A stretch of 64,000 nucleotides of DNA from Gonocerus acuteangulatus (Eukaryota; Arthropoda; Insecta; Hemiptera; Coreidae), in the NCBI GenBank assembly GCA_946811695.1, contig OX328128.1, positions 25,514,701-25,578,700 on the forward strand, in the 5' to 3' direction. Position 1 is the stretch's first letter. Every line of letters starts with the position of its first letter. Of the stretch, positions 1-10,040 are shown in pieces. Position numbers and translations under genes: made by a program. The notes beneath the pieces were generated by a model. It had not been told where the DNA came from. It did not search any database and saw only the letters and a list, made by a program, of their open reading frames with translations.

Positions 1-305
1 AAATAGTTAGCCGTCGAGGTGATAAGCAAAGATGGAATGGTTGGGATTCGGCTAAAAAAAAACCTCAATACGACTTTTGTAAAAAAATCTATATTCAGGA
101 CGTTTCGGCTACTCTTTGGTAGCCTTTGTCCATATAGTTTCAATATGGTTACTTGAGTATTAACTTTGGTCTTCCTCTGCCTCCCGGCACTTTCATTGCT
201 GACGAAGGCTACCAAAGAGTAGCCGAAACGTCCTGAATATAGATTTTTTACAAAAATCGTATTGTGTTTTTTTTTAGCCGAAACCCAACTATTTCCTGTT
301 TGCTT
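1..305. mobile_element. PLE family A relic, head-to-head arms
   Basis: Two inverted arms share the motif GACGTTTCGGCTACTC and its complement around 100-135 and 200-235. The outer ends carry the same terminal sequence (AGTTAGCCGTCGAGGTGATA at the left) seen again at 2571. The left arm may be cut by the window edge. The arms are short and non-coding, so this is a pair of 3' terminal fragments joined head to head. The family assignment rests on the hammerhead-like core and on similarity to the longer PLE loci in this window. Confidence 0.6.
192..238 (+). ncRNA. hammerhead-like ribozyme core (PLE family A)
   Basis: CTGACGA at 199-205 fits the hammerhead consensus CUGANGA. It is followed by a stem GGCTAC/GTAGCC, then GAAAC at 225-229 and the cleavage-type triplet GTC at 230-232. 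PLEs are known to carry hammerhead motifs in their terminal repeats. Stem I is weak here, so activity is doubtful. The partner arm (100-140, minus) has lost the CUGANGA box. Confidence 0.55.
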
Positions 306-481
306 AGAATATTTAACTTCTTACCAATGATTGTTGACACATCAGACGCCTCAAAATGTCAATATTTTGCATTATGTGACAAAACCCCGCATTTCCTAGT
401 TTTTGCTAATCCGAACGCGGTTGGGTCCTAATTATATATATATATATATATATTTCTTCCATTATTGACCTCCAACTTCTA

Positions 482-595
482 ATAGTATTGTTTTTGTAGC
501 CAATAGGTCATAAATACATTCCTTTCACTTCATCTATTTTAACATGAAGTGAAAGGAGTGTATTTATGACCTATTGGCTACAAAAACAATACTAT
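482..595. repeat. near-perfect 52-bp hairpin palindrome
   Basis: The arms 482-533 and 544-595 are reverse complements at 51 of 52 positions around a 10-base loop (534-543). The single mismatch would be a G-U pair in RNA. Nothing in the arms matches the other elements in the window. It could be a foldback element or a hairpin RNA precursor; the sequence alone does not decide. Confidence 0.8.
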
Positions 596-606
596 GTATA
601 TATACA

Positions 607-1269
607 CAGTAGACTCTCCCTAATCCGGCTTTGTCGGGACCGGGGTACAGTCGGATTAGAGAAAATGCCGGATTAGAGAATTCAGTTAGAAGCGGTCACT
701 TGGGTAATAGAAAAACATTATTATTTAAGGATATAATAGTATGTACCTTTTTTAAAATTGCATATTTAAGTAAAATATAGGTACCGAATTATATAATAAA
801 TTCAAAATATGTAAATCCTTACTGCTGTATTATTTACATGTGCATATGCATTTATAAGTTTAAAGGAATAAAAATATGTAGAAAGTTAAACTAAATAAAA
901 ATTAATTATCTACTAACTAAATCACATATGTATACATGTATTACATCAAAAACTAGTTACATGGAAGTTCATGCGTTCCAGCCACGGTACGTTTAGTAGA
1001 AACATTCATTTTCTTAGTAGAAACACTGCCTCTAGTTTATTTTTTTAGAGTTCCTGCCTCTAAAACGAAACATATATGCCTTCATTGACATCCATTCAAT
1101 GAAATACCTCGTAACAAATGTTTGGCTGGCTAGGAAAGGAAGGTTTTCCAGGACCCTCGGGCCGGTCTAGCTCCGGCGAGTTTCCAGATCCGTCCCTCAA
1201 TTCTCACGGAAACCTCTGGTTTAAAGAAAGCGACGGATTACAGAACGCCGGACAAGGGAGAGTCTACTA
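607..1269. mobile_element. pogo/Tigger-like non-autonomous element (MITE)
   Basis: The left end reads CAGTAGACTCTCCCTAATCC and the right end is its imperfect reverse complement (GGAGAGTCTACT near 1258-1268). The internal copies AATCCGGC and GCCGGATTAGAG extend the inverted repeat. The form is typical of pogo/Tigger termini. TATACA occurs directly outside both ends (601-606 and 1270-1275). The 660-bp interior is AT-rich with no transposase frame, so it depended on enzymes in trans. Confidence 0.65.
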
Positions 1270-1850
1270 TATACAGATCAACGGTTCAACAAATTATTAA
1301 AACATTTTCCTGCAACCTCCCTTCGGAATTTGCAAACGAATATTTAAGACATGGAAAGAGGTTCTAACTTGTGGTTTACATTCTTCGGTACATCAGTGAA
1401 TAAACAAGAATATTACAAGACATAAGCATAATGAGCTTAAGAAAAGGCTGCATGGTATTACACATTTCAGAGAGTGGTGGGGGGGGGAGGGCAGAGGATT
1501 AAAGGAGAAACGCCTGGCTAAGATTGCACGGGCACTGGCAACACTGCTCCTGTAAAAAGGGAAAGAGAGTTGGTAACCCTGGAGCAAGGGGAGGTAGCAA
1601 GGATTAAGGTTAGAATAACAGCCCAGGTAGATATCCTGATGAATGTCGCGAGGATTAGCATAGGGATTATATAGGCCAGTGAGGATTATTTATATTTATC
1701 TTATAATAACTCTTTAAACTCCCCATATCCTATAATACGGGTTTATTAATACAGTCCGCCCGTGAATACATTAATAGTAAAACCTGTATACCTGATCTCC
1801 TGGCTGAAAGGATTAGATAAACCATAAGCTTGTTTTTTTTTTTGAGTTAA
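1270..1850. other. no gene seen
   Basis: Mixed-composition sequence with a G run near 1480. I see no open frame with recognisable content and no repeat shared with the rest of the window. Confidence 0.5.
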
Positions 1851-1884
1851 TTCAACTGTGCGGGTTATTTTTGCTAAGGTTGTG

Positions 1885-2298
1885 TTTTTTCCATCACATA
1901 TTAAAGCGTTTACTCGCTCCATCCATAGGGAGGAAACCCGCTTATAACATGGGCGTATATAAGGGGGGGCTGTAGCCCCCCCCCCCGAAATTTTGATTTG
2001 ATCGGTAAACATTTTATAAAACAGTTAAAAATAAATTAAATAAGATCATTTAGTTTATAAAAAATATTTTGAGTGTAATAGCGTTTTAGTTGGCTAAAAC
2101 TCTTCCAAGATCTAAATAGTTAGTATTCCATACACCCGAAATGGTCTCAGCACCCCCCCTCCGCAATTTTTCCAGCCTCCTCCGAAATTATTTCCTATAT
2201 ACGCCCATGGCTTATAAGGTTGAACTCATTATGGAATCCGGATTTTTTTTTCACGTTTTAGAACACATAGATCACGAATATAACAGTGGTTCAAATTT

Positions 2299-2300
<2 letters not shown>
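1885..2300 (+). repeat. dispersed repeat R1, interrupted copy
   Basis: The left part (CCATAGGGAGGAAACCCGCTT, ending 1947) and the right part (GGTTGAACTCATTATGGAATCC, from 2218) match the continuous copy at 63235-63370 and the copy at 19465-19590. The copy is split by the MITE at 1948-2209 and runs into an (AT)n tract, as does the copy at 63 kb. Confidence 0.65.
1948..2209. mobile_element. MITE with CATGGGCGTATATA termini and 8-bp TSD
   Basis: The termini CATGGGCGTATATA (1948) and TATATACGCCCATG (to 2209) are inverted repeats. GCTTATAA flanks both sides (1940-1947 and 2210-2217), an 8-bp duplication of the kind left by hAT-type transposases. The element sits inside repeat R1, whose uninterrupted copies show the empty site. 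Related copies lie at 61823-62096 and, in part, at 62688-62840. It has no coding sequence. Confidence 0.8.

Positions 2301-2369
<69 letters not shown>
2301..2369. repeat. (TA)n microsatellite
   Basis: About 34 uninterrupted TA units at the 3' side of repeat R1. Open frames reading IYIYIY across it are artefacts. Confidence 0.95.
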
Positions 2370-2371
<2 letters not shown>

Positions 2372-2661
2372 CATGTTCAGACCATTCGCTGAAAAAAAGG
2401 TGCATAGTGAGTCATTTCAAAATTGAGAAGCGGCTTCAGAGTGTCCGAATTCAAAATCAGGATAGGTACATTTTTTTGCTGCAAGTTATCATAATTTAGT
2501 AAACAAAGTCAACGAAGAGGTTTCAATAGGTAATGAATTCTTCAAAAAACATTGATTAATGATGATTAGATAGTTAGCCGTCGAGGTGATAAGTAAAGGT
2601 GGAATGGTTGGGATTCGGCTAAATAAACCTCAATATGATTTTGTTTTTAAAAAATCTATAT

Positions 2662-2705
2662 TTCAGACGTTTCGGCTACTCATTGGTAGCCTTCGTCAGC
2701 TAAAA
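2662..2705 (-). ncRNA. hammerhead-like ribozyme core (PLE family A, left arm)
   Basis: On the minus strand: CTGACGA (2699-2693), stem II GGCTAC/GTAGCC, GAAAC (2673-2669) and GTC. All core positions fit the consensus. Stem I pairing is partial. Confidence 0.55.
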
Positions 2706-3027
2706 TGACAAAAAAAGAAATTAATACAGAAACAAAAAAAAAAGTTTACAATTGTGATAGGTAACAGAACTATAAATACAATTAACTTATAAAAGAAAAT
2801 ATCGGCTGAAATTCTTAGAATGAGTAGAATGAAAAAGTAAATAGGTACAATAATTGATTTTAATAGTAATTTGTAACATTAATTGATTTTACAAAGAAAT
2901 AAGAAACTACTCATTCTAAGAATTTAAGCCGATATGTTCTTTTATAAGTTAATTGTATTTATAGTTCTGTTACCTATCACAATTATAAACTTTTTTTTTT
3001 GTTTCTGTATTAATTTCTCTTTTTGTC

Positions 3028-3075
3028 ATTTTAGCTGACGGAGGCTACCAATGAGTAGCCGAAACGTCCGAAATA
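3028..3075 (+). ncRNA. degenerate hammerhead-like core (PLE family A, right arm)
   Basis: Same layout as the left arm, but the core reads CTGACGG at 3035-3041, losing the invariant final A. GAAAC (3061-3065) and GTC are kept. Probably inactive. Confidence 0.45.
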
Positions 3076-3145
3076 TAGATTTTTTTAAAACAAAATCATA
3101 TTGAGGTTTATTTAGCCGAATCCCAACCATTCCATCTTTACTTAA

Positions 3146-4100
3146 CATTGATTAAGTTTTCCTTAATGGCAAAAACCCTGAAAATTAATGATCAAAAAAT
3201 TAGCTTTTCCTCAGAAGCAAATTTTAGGTTTCCCTTACTAGCGACCTCCACGCACTTCGACGAGAATAAACCTCGCAGATAGAAGGAATGTCGTCACAGA
3301 TACCCAGACCAATAATATCAAGACCTTACACACAACTGAATGCGTGTATATAGTAATAATGCACTGCGAAACTTCAAACGCGTTTTTCTGGAAAACTCGT
3401 TTTTGTACCTTTTTTCGGCGAACGCCACGTATATATATATATATGTATCGATGGTCACAGGGGAATAAGTTGGTAAGTCGAAAAATGGGCAAAATGAGTC
3501 AAGTGCTCCATGATTATCTCCTACGTGTCGTGGATAATGTGAAGAAGTCACTTTACTCACAGTCTTGATCGTTTCAGACTTATGGGTTTCTTAGCATCTC
3601 GTAAAATACCATTCTTTTTCTGTTAAAGGACTGCTTTCAAAAGTTCAGATTTTAAATTGATCAAGTTGCTCCCTGTGACCATGATATGTGTCTTCGCTCT
3701 GTAGCTGCCCCGATAATAGTTCGACTTTAATAAAATCTGGTACAAAAAAACTTTCGTACAATTTGAAACGTCAAGTTCGTTAACCAGCAGAATCCTTCAA
3801 CTGGAAATAGAGGTTTTAAAATGTCTAATATGCTTGAATGTAATTTATTATTCAGAAGATGTCTTTAAATGAGATTGTACATTTATATGTTCTGTAGGTA
3901 ATAAAATAGAGTGATTTTGTCCTGACTATGTTTCAACAATTTATTCATCTTATTTGGAATATTTAGTAGATGTTTCAATAAAGTCAATACTGTATATGCA
4001 TGTAATTGGTCAATTATGTACTCATATGAAATAATTCTAAGTCGAGAAGCACATACTCTTCTCGTCTGTTGTCGCTGTCCACACTGGTCCGTGGTTACCT
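3146..4100. other. no gene seen
   Basis: AT-rich sequence with a short AT run at 3432-3444. The overlapping short frames have no recognisable content. Confidence 0.5.
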
Positions 4101-4129
4101 AAATGTTAGTGTGGCCTTTTTTCACTCCT

Positions 4130-4245
4130 AGCCATTTAGTGCTCAAGATGGCTGGTAAATAGCAAGCCGAAATGTCCAAAATAGAGATTTTTCTGAAAAT
4201 CGGCCTTTTTGTATTATTCGATTCTCAACTGCCAACGATGGAGTC
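4130..4245. mobile_element. possible degraded PLE terminal fragment
   Basis: The string GCAAGCCGAAATGTCCAAAA followed by AGAGATTTTTCTGAAAATCG resembles the region downstream of the hammerhead in PLE family A, with the CUGANGA box lost. No second arm is clear. Confidence 0.3.
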
Positions 4246-4434
4246 GACTGAGTCGTTCTCCACACCGGATGTCGTACGGAAAAAGAAACCAGTTCCTGTT
4301 ATAGTCTTTCATTAGTAGGAACGGATATCGCTAATTAGTTCTCGATGCTGAGAATCCATTTCAAATCGATCGATGCAAAAATACTTGAATTTTAGTAACG
4401 GGGCCTCAAAAATGACAGACTATCAATGGGCTTG

Positions 4435-4435
<1 letters not shown>

Positions 4436-4470
<35 letters not shown>
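4436..4470. repeat. (TA)n microsatellite
   Basis: Short TA run; nothing else is recognised between 4245 and 4825. Confidence 0.9.
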
Positions 4471-4475
<5 letters not shown>

Positions 4476-4825
4476 CATAGATAAAAAAAAATACACTTAC
4501 AATAACGTTATAATCCCTTGGGTGAAAAACATGTAGTATTTAGGAGCAAACCTAGGCAAAAGCTTTAATTTTGCTCAGAATGTAAATTATACTTGTGTTA
4601 AAGCTAACAATACTCTATGTTAAATATATCAATATTTCAACCAGTTTTGGGCAAAAACACATTCATTCAGAAAAATGTATAATAAATAATGAATGACTTA
4701 CGGAAGACATTCAATAACTAACGGCAGTTTTTTATTTATATCCATTATTGAACATAAAAATGATTAATTTGAGCGATAATTAATATGGAATAAAAACAGA
4801 GTTGGGCAAAAATTAATTAAATTGA

Positions 4826-5049
4826 CCGGAAGTGGCCGAGCGATGGGTGTAATAAACCAGAACTAATTATGAAACCGGAAATGCGCATAAAGTGAACAGG
4901 AAGTGATCCAGATTCACCCGGAAATGAGCCCTAAAAATACTGTATATATAAATCCTGAACCCGGAAACGGCAAAGATCCCCGGAAGTGACGAAGGGATGA
5001 ATATAGTGAGTCTAAAGTAATTATGGGATACCGGAAGTAAGCCGGAAGT
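4826..5049 (+). promoter_or_regulatory. cluster of eight CCGGAAGT-like (ETS-type) motifs
   Basis: CCGGAAGT occurs exactly at 4826, 4980, 5031 and 5042. Close variants are at 4875 (CCGGAAAT), 4897 (CAGGAAGT), 4918 (CCGGAAAT) and 4961 (CCGGAAAC). All eight are on the + strand within 224 bp of otherwise AT-rich sequence. CCGGAAGT is the classic ETS-factor core, so this could be a homotypic regulatory cluster. Several spacings near 19-22 or 43 bp also allow a decayed ~21-bp tandem repeat. Confidence 0.35.
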
Positions 5050-6270
5050 GAGCATTTAAGTGGCATGTTTGTTAAAACAGTTTTCTTAATTATTTTTATG
5101 TGAGCAAATCACCTTGCCGTTGTGAAGGTCCGTGAATAAATAAATAAATAAATGTTTGTTAAAATTGATAAATAATGGATTATTTTTATTTTTTATTTTC
5201 ATTTAATTATCTGCCTCTACTCATGAAGTCATTGGCAGGTCAATGAAATGGATTATTTATGATCATTAAATAACTGTATTAATAAATAAATTCTTATTCA
5301 ATAAAAAAATATTTAATAATGAACTAACCCTGTTATTTATATAATAAAAAAACATTGGATGAATAACTTCATCAATGAATACATTCTTATTCAATACAAA
5401 TTTATTTGAATGTTTACTGAAAATAAATTTATTGAATAATTATGCGTTCCCAATTTTATGCGCTATATTTAAAACAAATATGCAGAATATAGACTTTTTT
5501 TCAAAAATAGTGTCTCACAGTAACAAGCACCAAGAATACCATACATCAAAAAATATATCTATAAACTTACATTTAGTTTTTCCTAAGATACAGAAAAAGC
5601 AGGAGCCTTTTGGTTAAAGATGTAGGGAACTACGCTATAAGAACAGGATAAAGATATGAACACAAACTTACTAAACATATCCTTTTGAATAACAATACAC
5701 AAAATTAAGCGTTTAAGATCTGAAATAAACAAGTATACTGATTAGTAACAATACAAACATAACCCGACTGTCAACATAGGGAAGGTTACGCCTGGTGAGT
5801 CAGTGTTGCCAGTGCAGAAATAATTTATTAATTAACATAATTTATAATTTTTTTGTTCCCGCAACACTGTGGTAACTAGAAAATATTATTTTACCTTCTG
5901 GCACTTCTGGACTGTTTATTTATTTCGAAGGGATTTATTTTTTTTTTTTACAAAGAAATTTATTTTATTTTATTGAGACTTCTATTTTTTTTAGACTCAT
6001 GTCTGCTCCTATTGTCTCCTACACCTAGGCCTAGCAGCTCTAGAAGCTATGCTCTAAATATAAATACAGATCTATAATTGAATTTACTTTTTTTGAAGTA
6101 ATTTTATGGCTATTTATTATTTACTATCGAATAATAAAAAAAAATTGTAAGGTTCATTTCTGCAAAAAAGTTTCTTTTATTATTTATTAATAGCCATATT
6201 GAACTTACAACTCGTACATGTTCCACTCCCTAATTAATGTAATACCTACGTTTTTGTAACTTACTGTTAA
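5050..6270. other. no gene seen; AT-rich
   Basis: Low-GC sequence with AATAAATA runs (near 5135-5155) and T runs (5938-5950). No repeat partner or credible coding frame was recognised. Confidence 0.5.
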
Positions 6271-6699
6271 TCTATATATATATAAATCACCTGTCTGGTT
6301 GTCTGTTTGTTCCTTATACAAACCCACACCGTTTGACCGATTTTGACCAAACTTGGCACATAGGTAGATCTTGATCCGAAGAGTGTCGTAGACTAAGTCA
6401 TAAACTTGCACTAGCTGTCTATCTGTATGTTTCGTCCTTATACACAAATGCACACCGCTTCACCGATTTTGTCCAAACTGGGCTAACAGGTTGGTCTTGA
6501 TACGGGGAGCGTCATTCACTAGGTCAAAAACGTCTAGGAAGTATAGTTCAGAGGTCACGGGTTCGAAACTGTGAATCCGAAAAGTTACAGATTTGCGTTA
6601 TTATTTTTTAATATTACTTATTTGGTTTCTAATTTTTATTGTTTTGATTTTCTAGATGCAGAAAGTAGGTGTAGCATGGCACGCTGGGTAACAGCTAGT
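6271..6699 (+). mobile_element. non-autonomous Helitron
   Basis: It starts TCTATATATATATAAATCAC after an A and ends ACAGCTAGT before a T, matching Helitron TC...CTAGT ends inserted between A and T. A small hairpin GCTG-GGTAA-CAGC lies just before the end. The phrase CACACCGTTTGACCGATTTT occurs twice in diverged form inside. Related copies end at 17674 (+) and start at 21087 (minus). It encodes nothing. Confidence 0.75.
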
Positions 6700-7616
6700 T
6701 TAAAATATAATTAACAACATTTATTCAGACATGTTTCTACTTAAATCAGGTGAAATTGAATACTCATTCAATTGAGGATCTTGTGAAAAAATATATATTT
6801 TTCAATATTTCATCCTATACCACATTTATTCTGTTATCTCTGCGAATAACAGTAACTGTTATTAGTATAAATAAAACAGTAAGTTTCCCTGGCGGTCAGT
6901 TTGCGGGTTGCAGATGCTCAGTCGGCCGAACAGAATTGTGGTCGGAGATTGTACCCCGCCTTTTTTTTTGGCGGGAGACAGACCTTCCAGTGTTGTTTTA
7001 CCTCAGATATCCAATTCTACGACATTTCTTCTCTGGGCTCACGGCTTTTTTACGGTTTCCCCAAGCCGCCATCCGATTGCTAATGGGCTTCGGACATCGG
7101 TCCGGGAGTCACGTCCTGCGGTTCGCCCGTGTTCGGCTTCCTGTCAGCCTCTTGTGAAATGTGGAGCGAGGATAAGGGTTTTCTGGTTTTTCCTTGTAAT
7201 TTTAAACGCGCGTTTCTACGACCGAAGGACAAATGTTGCATAACGCACTGCAGAAATTACGACTCAAAGGATAATTGCCAAAATATACAGAAAGGAACCG
7301 ACACTGACAAGCAAGCAATCTAAAAATCATTTGGTGCAAATGAGATACAGTTCTGTATCCTGGAGTAACATGTTTTTTTTCTACTATATATTTGTCAAGT
7401 ACCACTCACTGACCTATCATCGCCCAGCCCAAACCACTCTACAGAAAAATTTGAAATTTTGCATGTACATTCCCTTTGGGATGTAAACACCCATTAAGAA
7501 AGGTTTTTTGATATTCAAATTTTTAAGTATTTTTAGATTTTAGTTTGCATTTTTAGTTGGTTAGAGAGCAGGGACGCCTAGGCAGCAAGCGTTTCTAGGA
7601 CGATAACTGGTCACCT
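6700..7616. other. no gene seen; GC-richer patch
   Basis: 6880-7230 is clearly richer in GC than its surroundings and has overlapping open frames in three phases, none with recognisable content. It may be single-copy sequence. Confidence 0.4.
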
Positions 7617-7627
7617 ATTACCGTATT

Positions 7628-8234
7628 AATTAAAAGCAAACCTGATTGAAGATGACCTAGACCATATCAACACAACCTCCTACAATACCATATATAGTGC
7701 AATTCATACCTACAACAGCTACCTTCTAATAAATATGAACATAAATAGACAAAGAATCATAAGTAAACTAAGATTAGCGAACAAGAAGACACTTTACCTC
7801 AGCATCCACCGTCAAAGGTACAAAATAGAAACGAACAAAATATGCACCAACTGTGAATTGGAGGAAGAAGACTTGGAGCATCTGCTGTGGCGATGTCCTG
7901 AATACTCCAATCTCAGAAATACTCTGAAACCTATTATTGATGAACACACCAACAACTCCGCAACATATTATTTCCTGACTACCTCTAACATCACCGATAT
8001 AAACGCCTTTTGCATTTACTTGGAGGATGTAATGAGGAAAAGAGGCAACCGCAGCGTGTAGTAAACGAACCGAAATATCAGTTCTTAATTATTCTGTATT
8101 ATAAAAGCTTATTTTATTTACTTGTTCTATAAGAGTCTACTCTAATTTAATTTTCATGAATTGTATATATTTACCCCGATCATATTTGTAAGGACAATGT
8201 TCAATTACAAATAAATATTATTATTATTATTATT
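7628..8234 (+). mobile_element. 5'-truncated LINE with 11-bp TSD
   Basis: ATTACCGTATT lies at 7617-7627 and again at 8235-8245, exactly bracketing a fragment that ends in a (TTA)n tail. This is the signature of target-primed insertion with 5' truncation. The fragment holds only the end of the ORF2-like frame and the 3' UTR. Confidence 0.8.
7630..8061 (+). pseudogene. LINE ORF2 C-terminal fragment
   Basis: The frame is open from about 7630. It contains the cysteine-histidine motif C-x2-C-x8-H-x4-C (CTNCELEEEDLEHLLWRC, about 7838-7891) that closes the ORF2 of many non-LTR retrotransposons. The reverse transcriptase and endonuclease parts are missing through 5' truncation. The first ATG (7735) is internal and is not a real start. 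The clade cannot be fixed from this piece. Confidence 0.65.
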
Positions 8235-8245
8235 ATTACCGTATT

Positions 8246-8767
8246 GTATTTATTTCTATTTGAACTTCATTTCAACTATGATGGCAGACCTTGAATTACT
8301 AGAAATAAACTGTGATTTTGTCCCTCATAGAGTTTACGCTATACCTGGAGATGGTCCATCCGAGGTAATAATATCCCGAACCCTTGCACAGCCTCTTCAC
8401 CTACCAGTCAGAGCCCTTCTTGGTAATGCTCTGAAACATAACGGGTGTTTCCAAATGACATCTTGGAAACATAAATGTTTAAATTTTAACGTACATTTAT
8501 TGTTGGCAGCGAATTTTAACCTGTATAGGTTAAACTCCTGTTACTGTTATCTCTACGCTATCTGTTTCTTGACACTGGTCCAGAGCACCCCAATGTCAAG
8601 AAAAATTATACTTTGATTACTTATCGATGAATAACTTATAGTATGACGGGAAGCCTGCTATAATAAACTGCACAAAATTATGTAGTAGCGTTAATTTTGG
8701 TGATACATTATTTAACGCAATAAAATAACTGCTTATCTCCCTGACGAAGCACGGGTATTCAGCTAGT
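8246..8767 (+). mobile_element. Helitron-like 3' end (second family)
   Basis: The string GCACGGGTATTCAGCTAGT ends at 8767 and is followed by T, a Helitron-type 3' end. I could not place the 5' end, so the left limit is only the preceding TSD. A 118-residue frame (8260-8616) lies within and has no recognisable domain. Confidence 0.4.
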
Positions 8768-9295
8768 TGGTTACTAAAATATTTTCTATGAAATATCTTT
8801 GCTGTGAAACGATTACTGTCCCAAAGCAGTAGCAGTGATTCCTATCACCGTTATTCCTTTACAGTGTAACGCGATTTGCTTAGCCCACTTAGTAAAATAA
8901 GCATTTCCTCAGATTCTGTTCCTCTCTGCCACTTTTACAACTCTTATAACATTAATTTTTTTTTCTTGCTATCCAGCATTTCTTTCTATCCCCCTTCCGT
9001 TTGCCGGATGGTTTAGCAGACGGGGCGGTATTTGTTTAGTCCTAGAAAAGCGGAGAAATTGAAAATCTCCGACGGAAAACCTACAAAGGAAAGGTAATCT
9101 TCGCTTCTGCTTAGACAGCTTGACGGGCGGCACGACTGATGTCTCACGTCCGGAAATGGGGAAAAAACTAGCGACCGTTTGGTGAGCGATCTTGATCTAG
9201 CTTTAAGGAAAATGCTGCTGGTTTTCCTTCAGTAAATCAATTGAAAATTTCCCGAACAACCTTTTATAGTAACAGAAAATGGGGCAAAATTACTA
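8768..9295. other. no gene seen
   Basis: Moderate GC (8990-9200) and no recognised coding frame or repeat. Confidence 0.4.
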
Positions 9296-9523
9296 TATGG
9301 AGGGTTTAGAGCACAACTAGACCAAGTCCATTCAATATAATATAATAATAATTCAATATAATACACTTTTCAGAAAGTGTGTAATATGCGTTTTAATTGC
9401 AGAGGCGTTGTATAAATCCTATTTAACAGTTATTTTAAATATCACTGACAATATCTATGTATAGGCCTGCTCATAAAAGAGTTACAACTTGGACTTGGCT
9501 TACTTGTGCTCTGAAAACATATA
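9296..9523. mobile_element. MITE with TATGGAGGGTTTAGAGCAC end
   Basis: Inverted ends (TAGACCAAGTCCATT at the left, ACTTGGACTTGGCTTACTTG at the right) flank an AT-rich interior. The reverse complement matches 57166-57379 along its length, which fixes the unit as dispersed. It is non-coding. Confidence 0.65.
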
Positions 9524-9587
9524 GAAATGACCTCCAGATGTGTAGCAAGAACCTCGTCCCCATATATATATATATATATATATATAT

Positions 9588-9945
9588 GGGGGCGAGATTA
9601 GCTCAGTGGTAGAGCACTCGACTAATGAACTGGAAGACCAGGTTCAAAACCCGAGCGCGCACTAAAGATTTTTTTCTTCTAGTGCTGCCGTTCGAGGGTT
9701 GGATTTGGGGTCCCAGATCGTCCCTAGGCTCACCCAGCCTTTAATTAATTTAATTAATAATGGATACCTTGGGTGCTAATGACTCTAGCAGTCGAAGCAG
9801 CCAAGGGGAAAATCAGGCGGCCGGAGAATAGTATTGACCACACTATCTCCTTAGTGTGCCGTATGGGCAAGAATCAGATATCTCTACAGTATCTGCCCCT
9901 CTGGGCCCTTGCGGCCTGTTACGGGACTGATTTTATTTTATATAT
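9588..9945 (+). mobile_element. tRNA-derived SINE, family S1
   Basis: The head has a pol III A box (TAGCTCAGTGGTAGAG, about 9599) and a B box (GGTTCAAAACC, about 9642). A ~280-bp body follows, shared with the copy at 45577-45917 (for example ATTGACCACACTATCTCC). It is inserted in an (AT)n tract, so the TSD is hidden. Frames within it are not genes. Confidence 0.8.
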
Positions 9946-10040
9946 GTATATATATATGCTGTTAGATAATGACTTGAAGTGAGTCGTAATCCATAACAAA
10001 AACTATTTCTGTATCTAAACATAACTAATTTTGTGTATCT

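Larger units (their letters stand above)
2571..3145. mobile_element. PLE family A, head-to-head pair
   Basis: Inverted arms of about 240 bp (2571-2828 and 2908-3145) surround a 79-bp unique spacer. The outer ends carry the family terminal sequence (GTGGAATGGTTGGGATTCGG and complement). Both arms contain the GACGTTTCGGCTACTCATTG hammerhead region pointing outward. No coding sequence remains, so both copies are truncated to their 3' regions. Confidence 0.75.

Noticed and set aside
2141..2392. Frames rich in IYIYIY here and at 14602, 17100, 32336, 33695, 34637, 43365, 43767, 52916, 53000 and 63361
   Set aside because: They read through (AT)n microsatellites.
8260..8616. 118-residue + frame as a host exon
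   Set aside because: No splice sites or recognisable domain; it lies beside a Helitron-type end.
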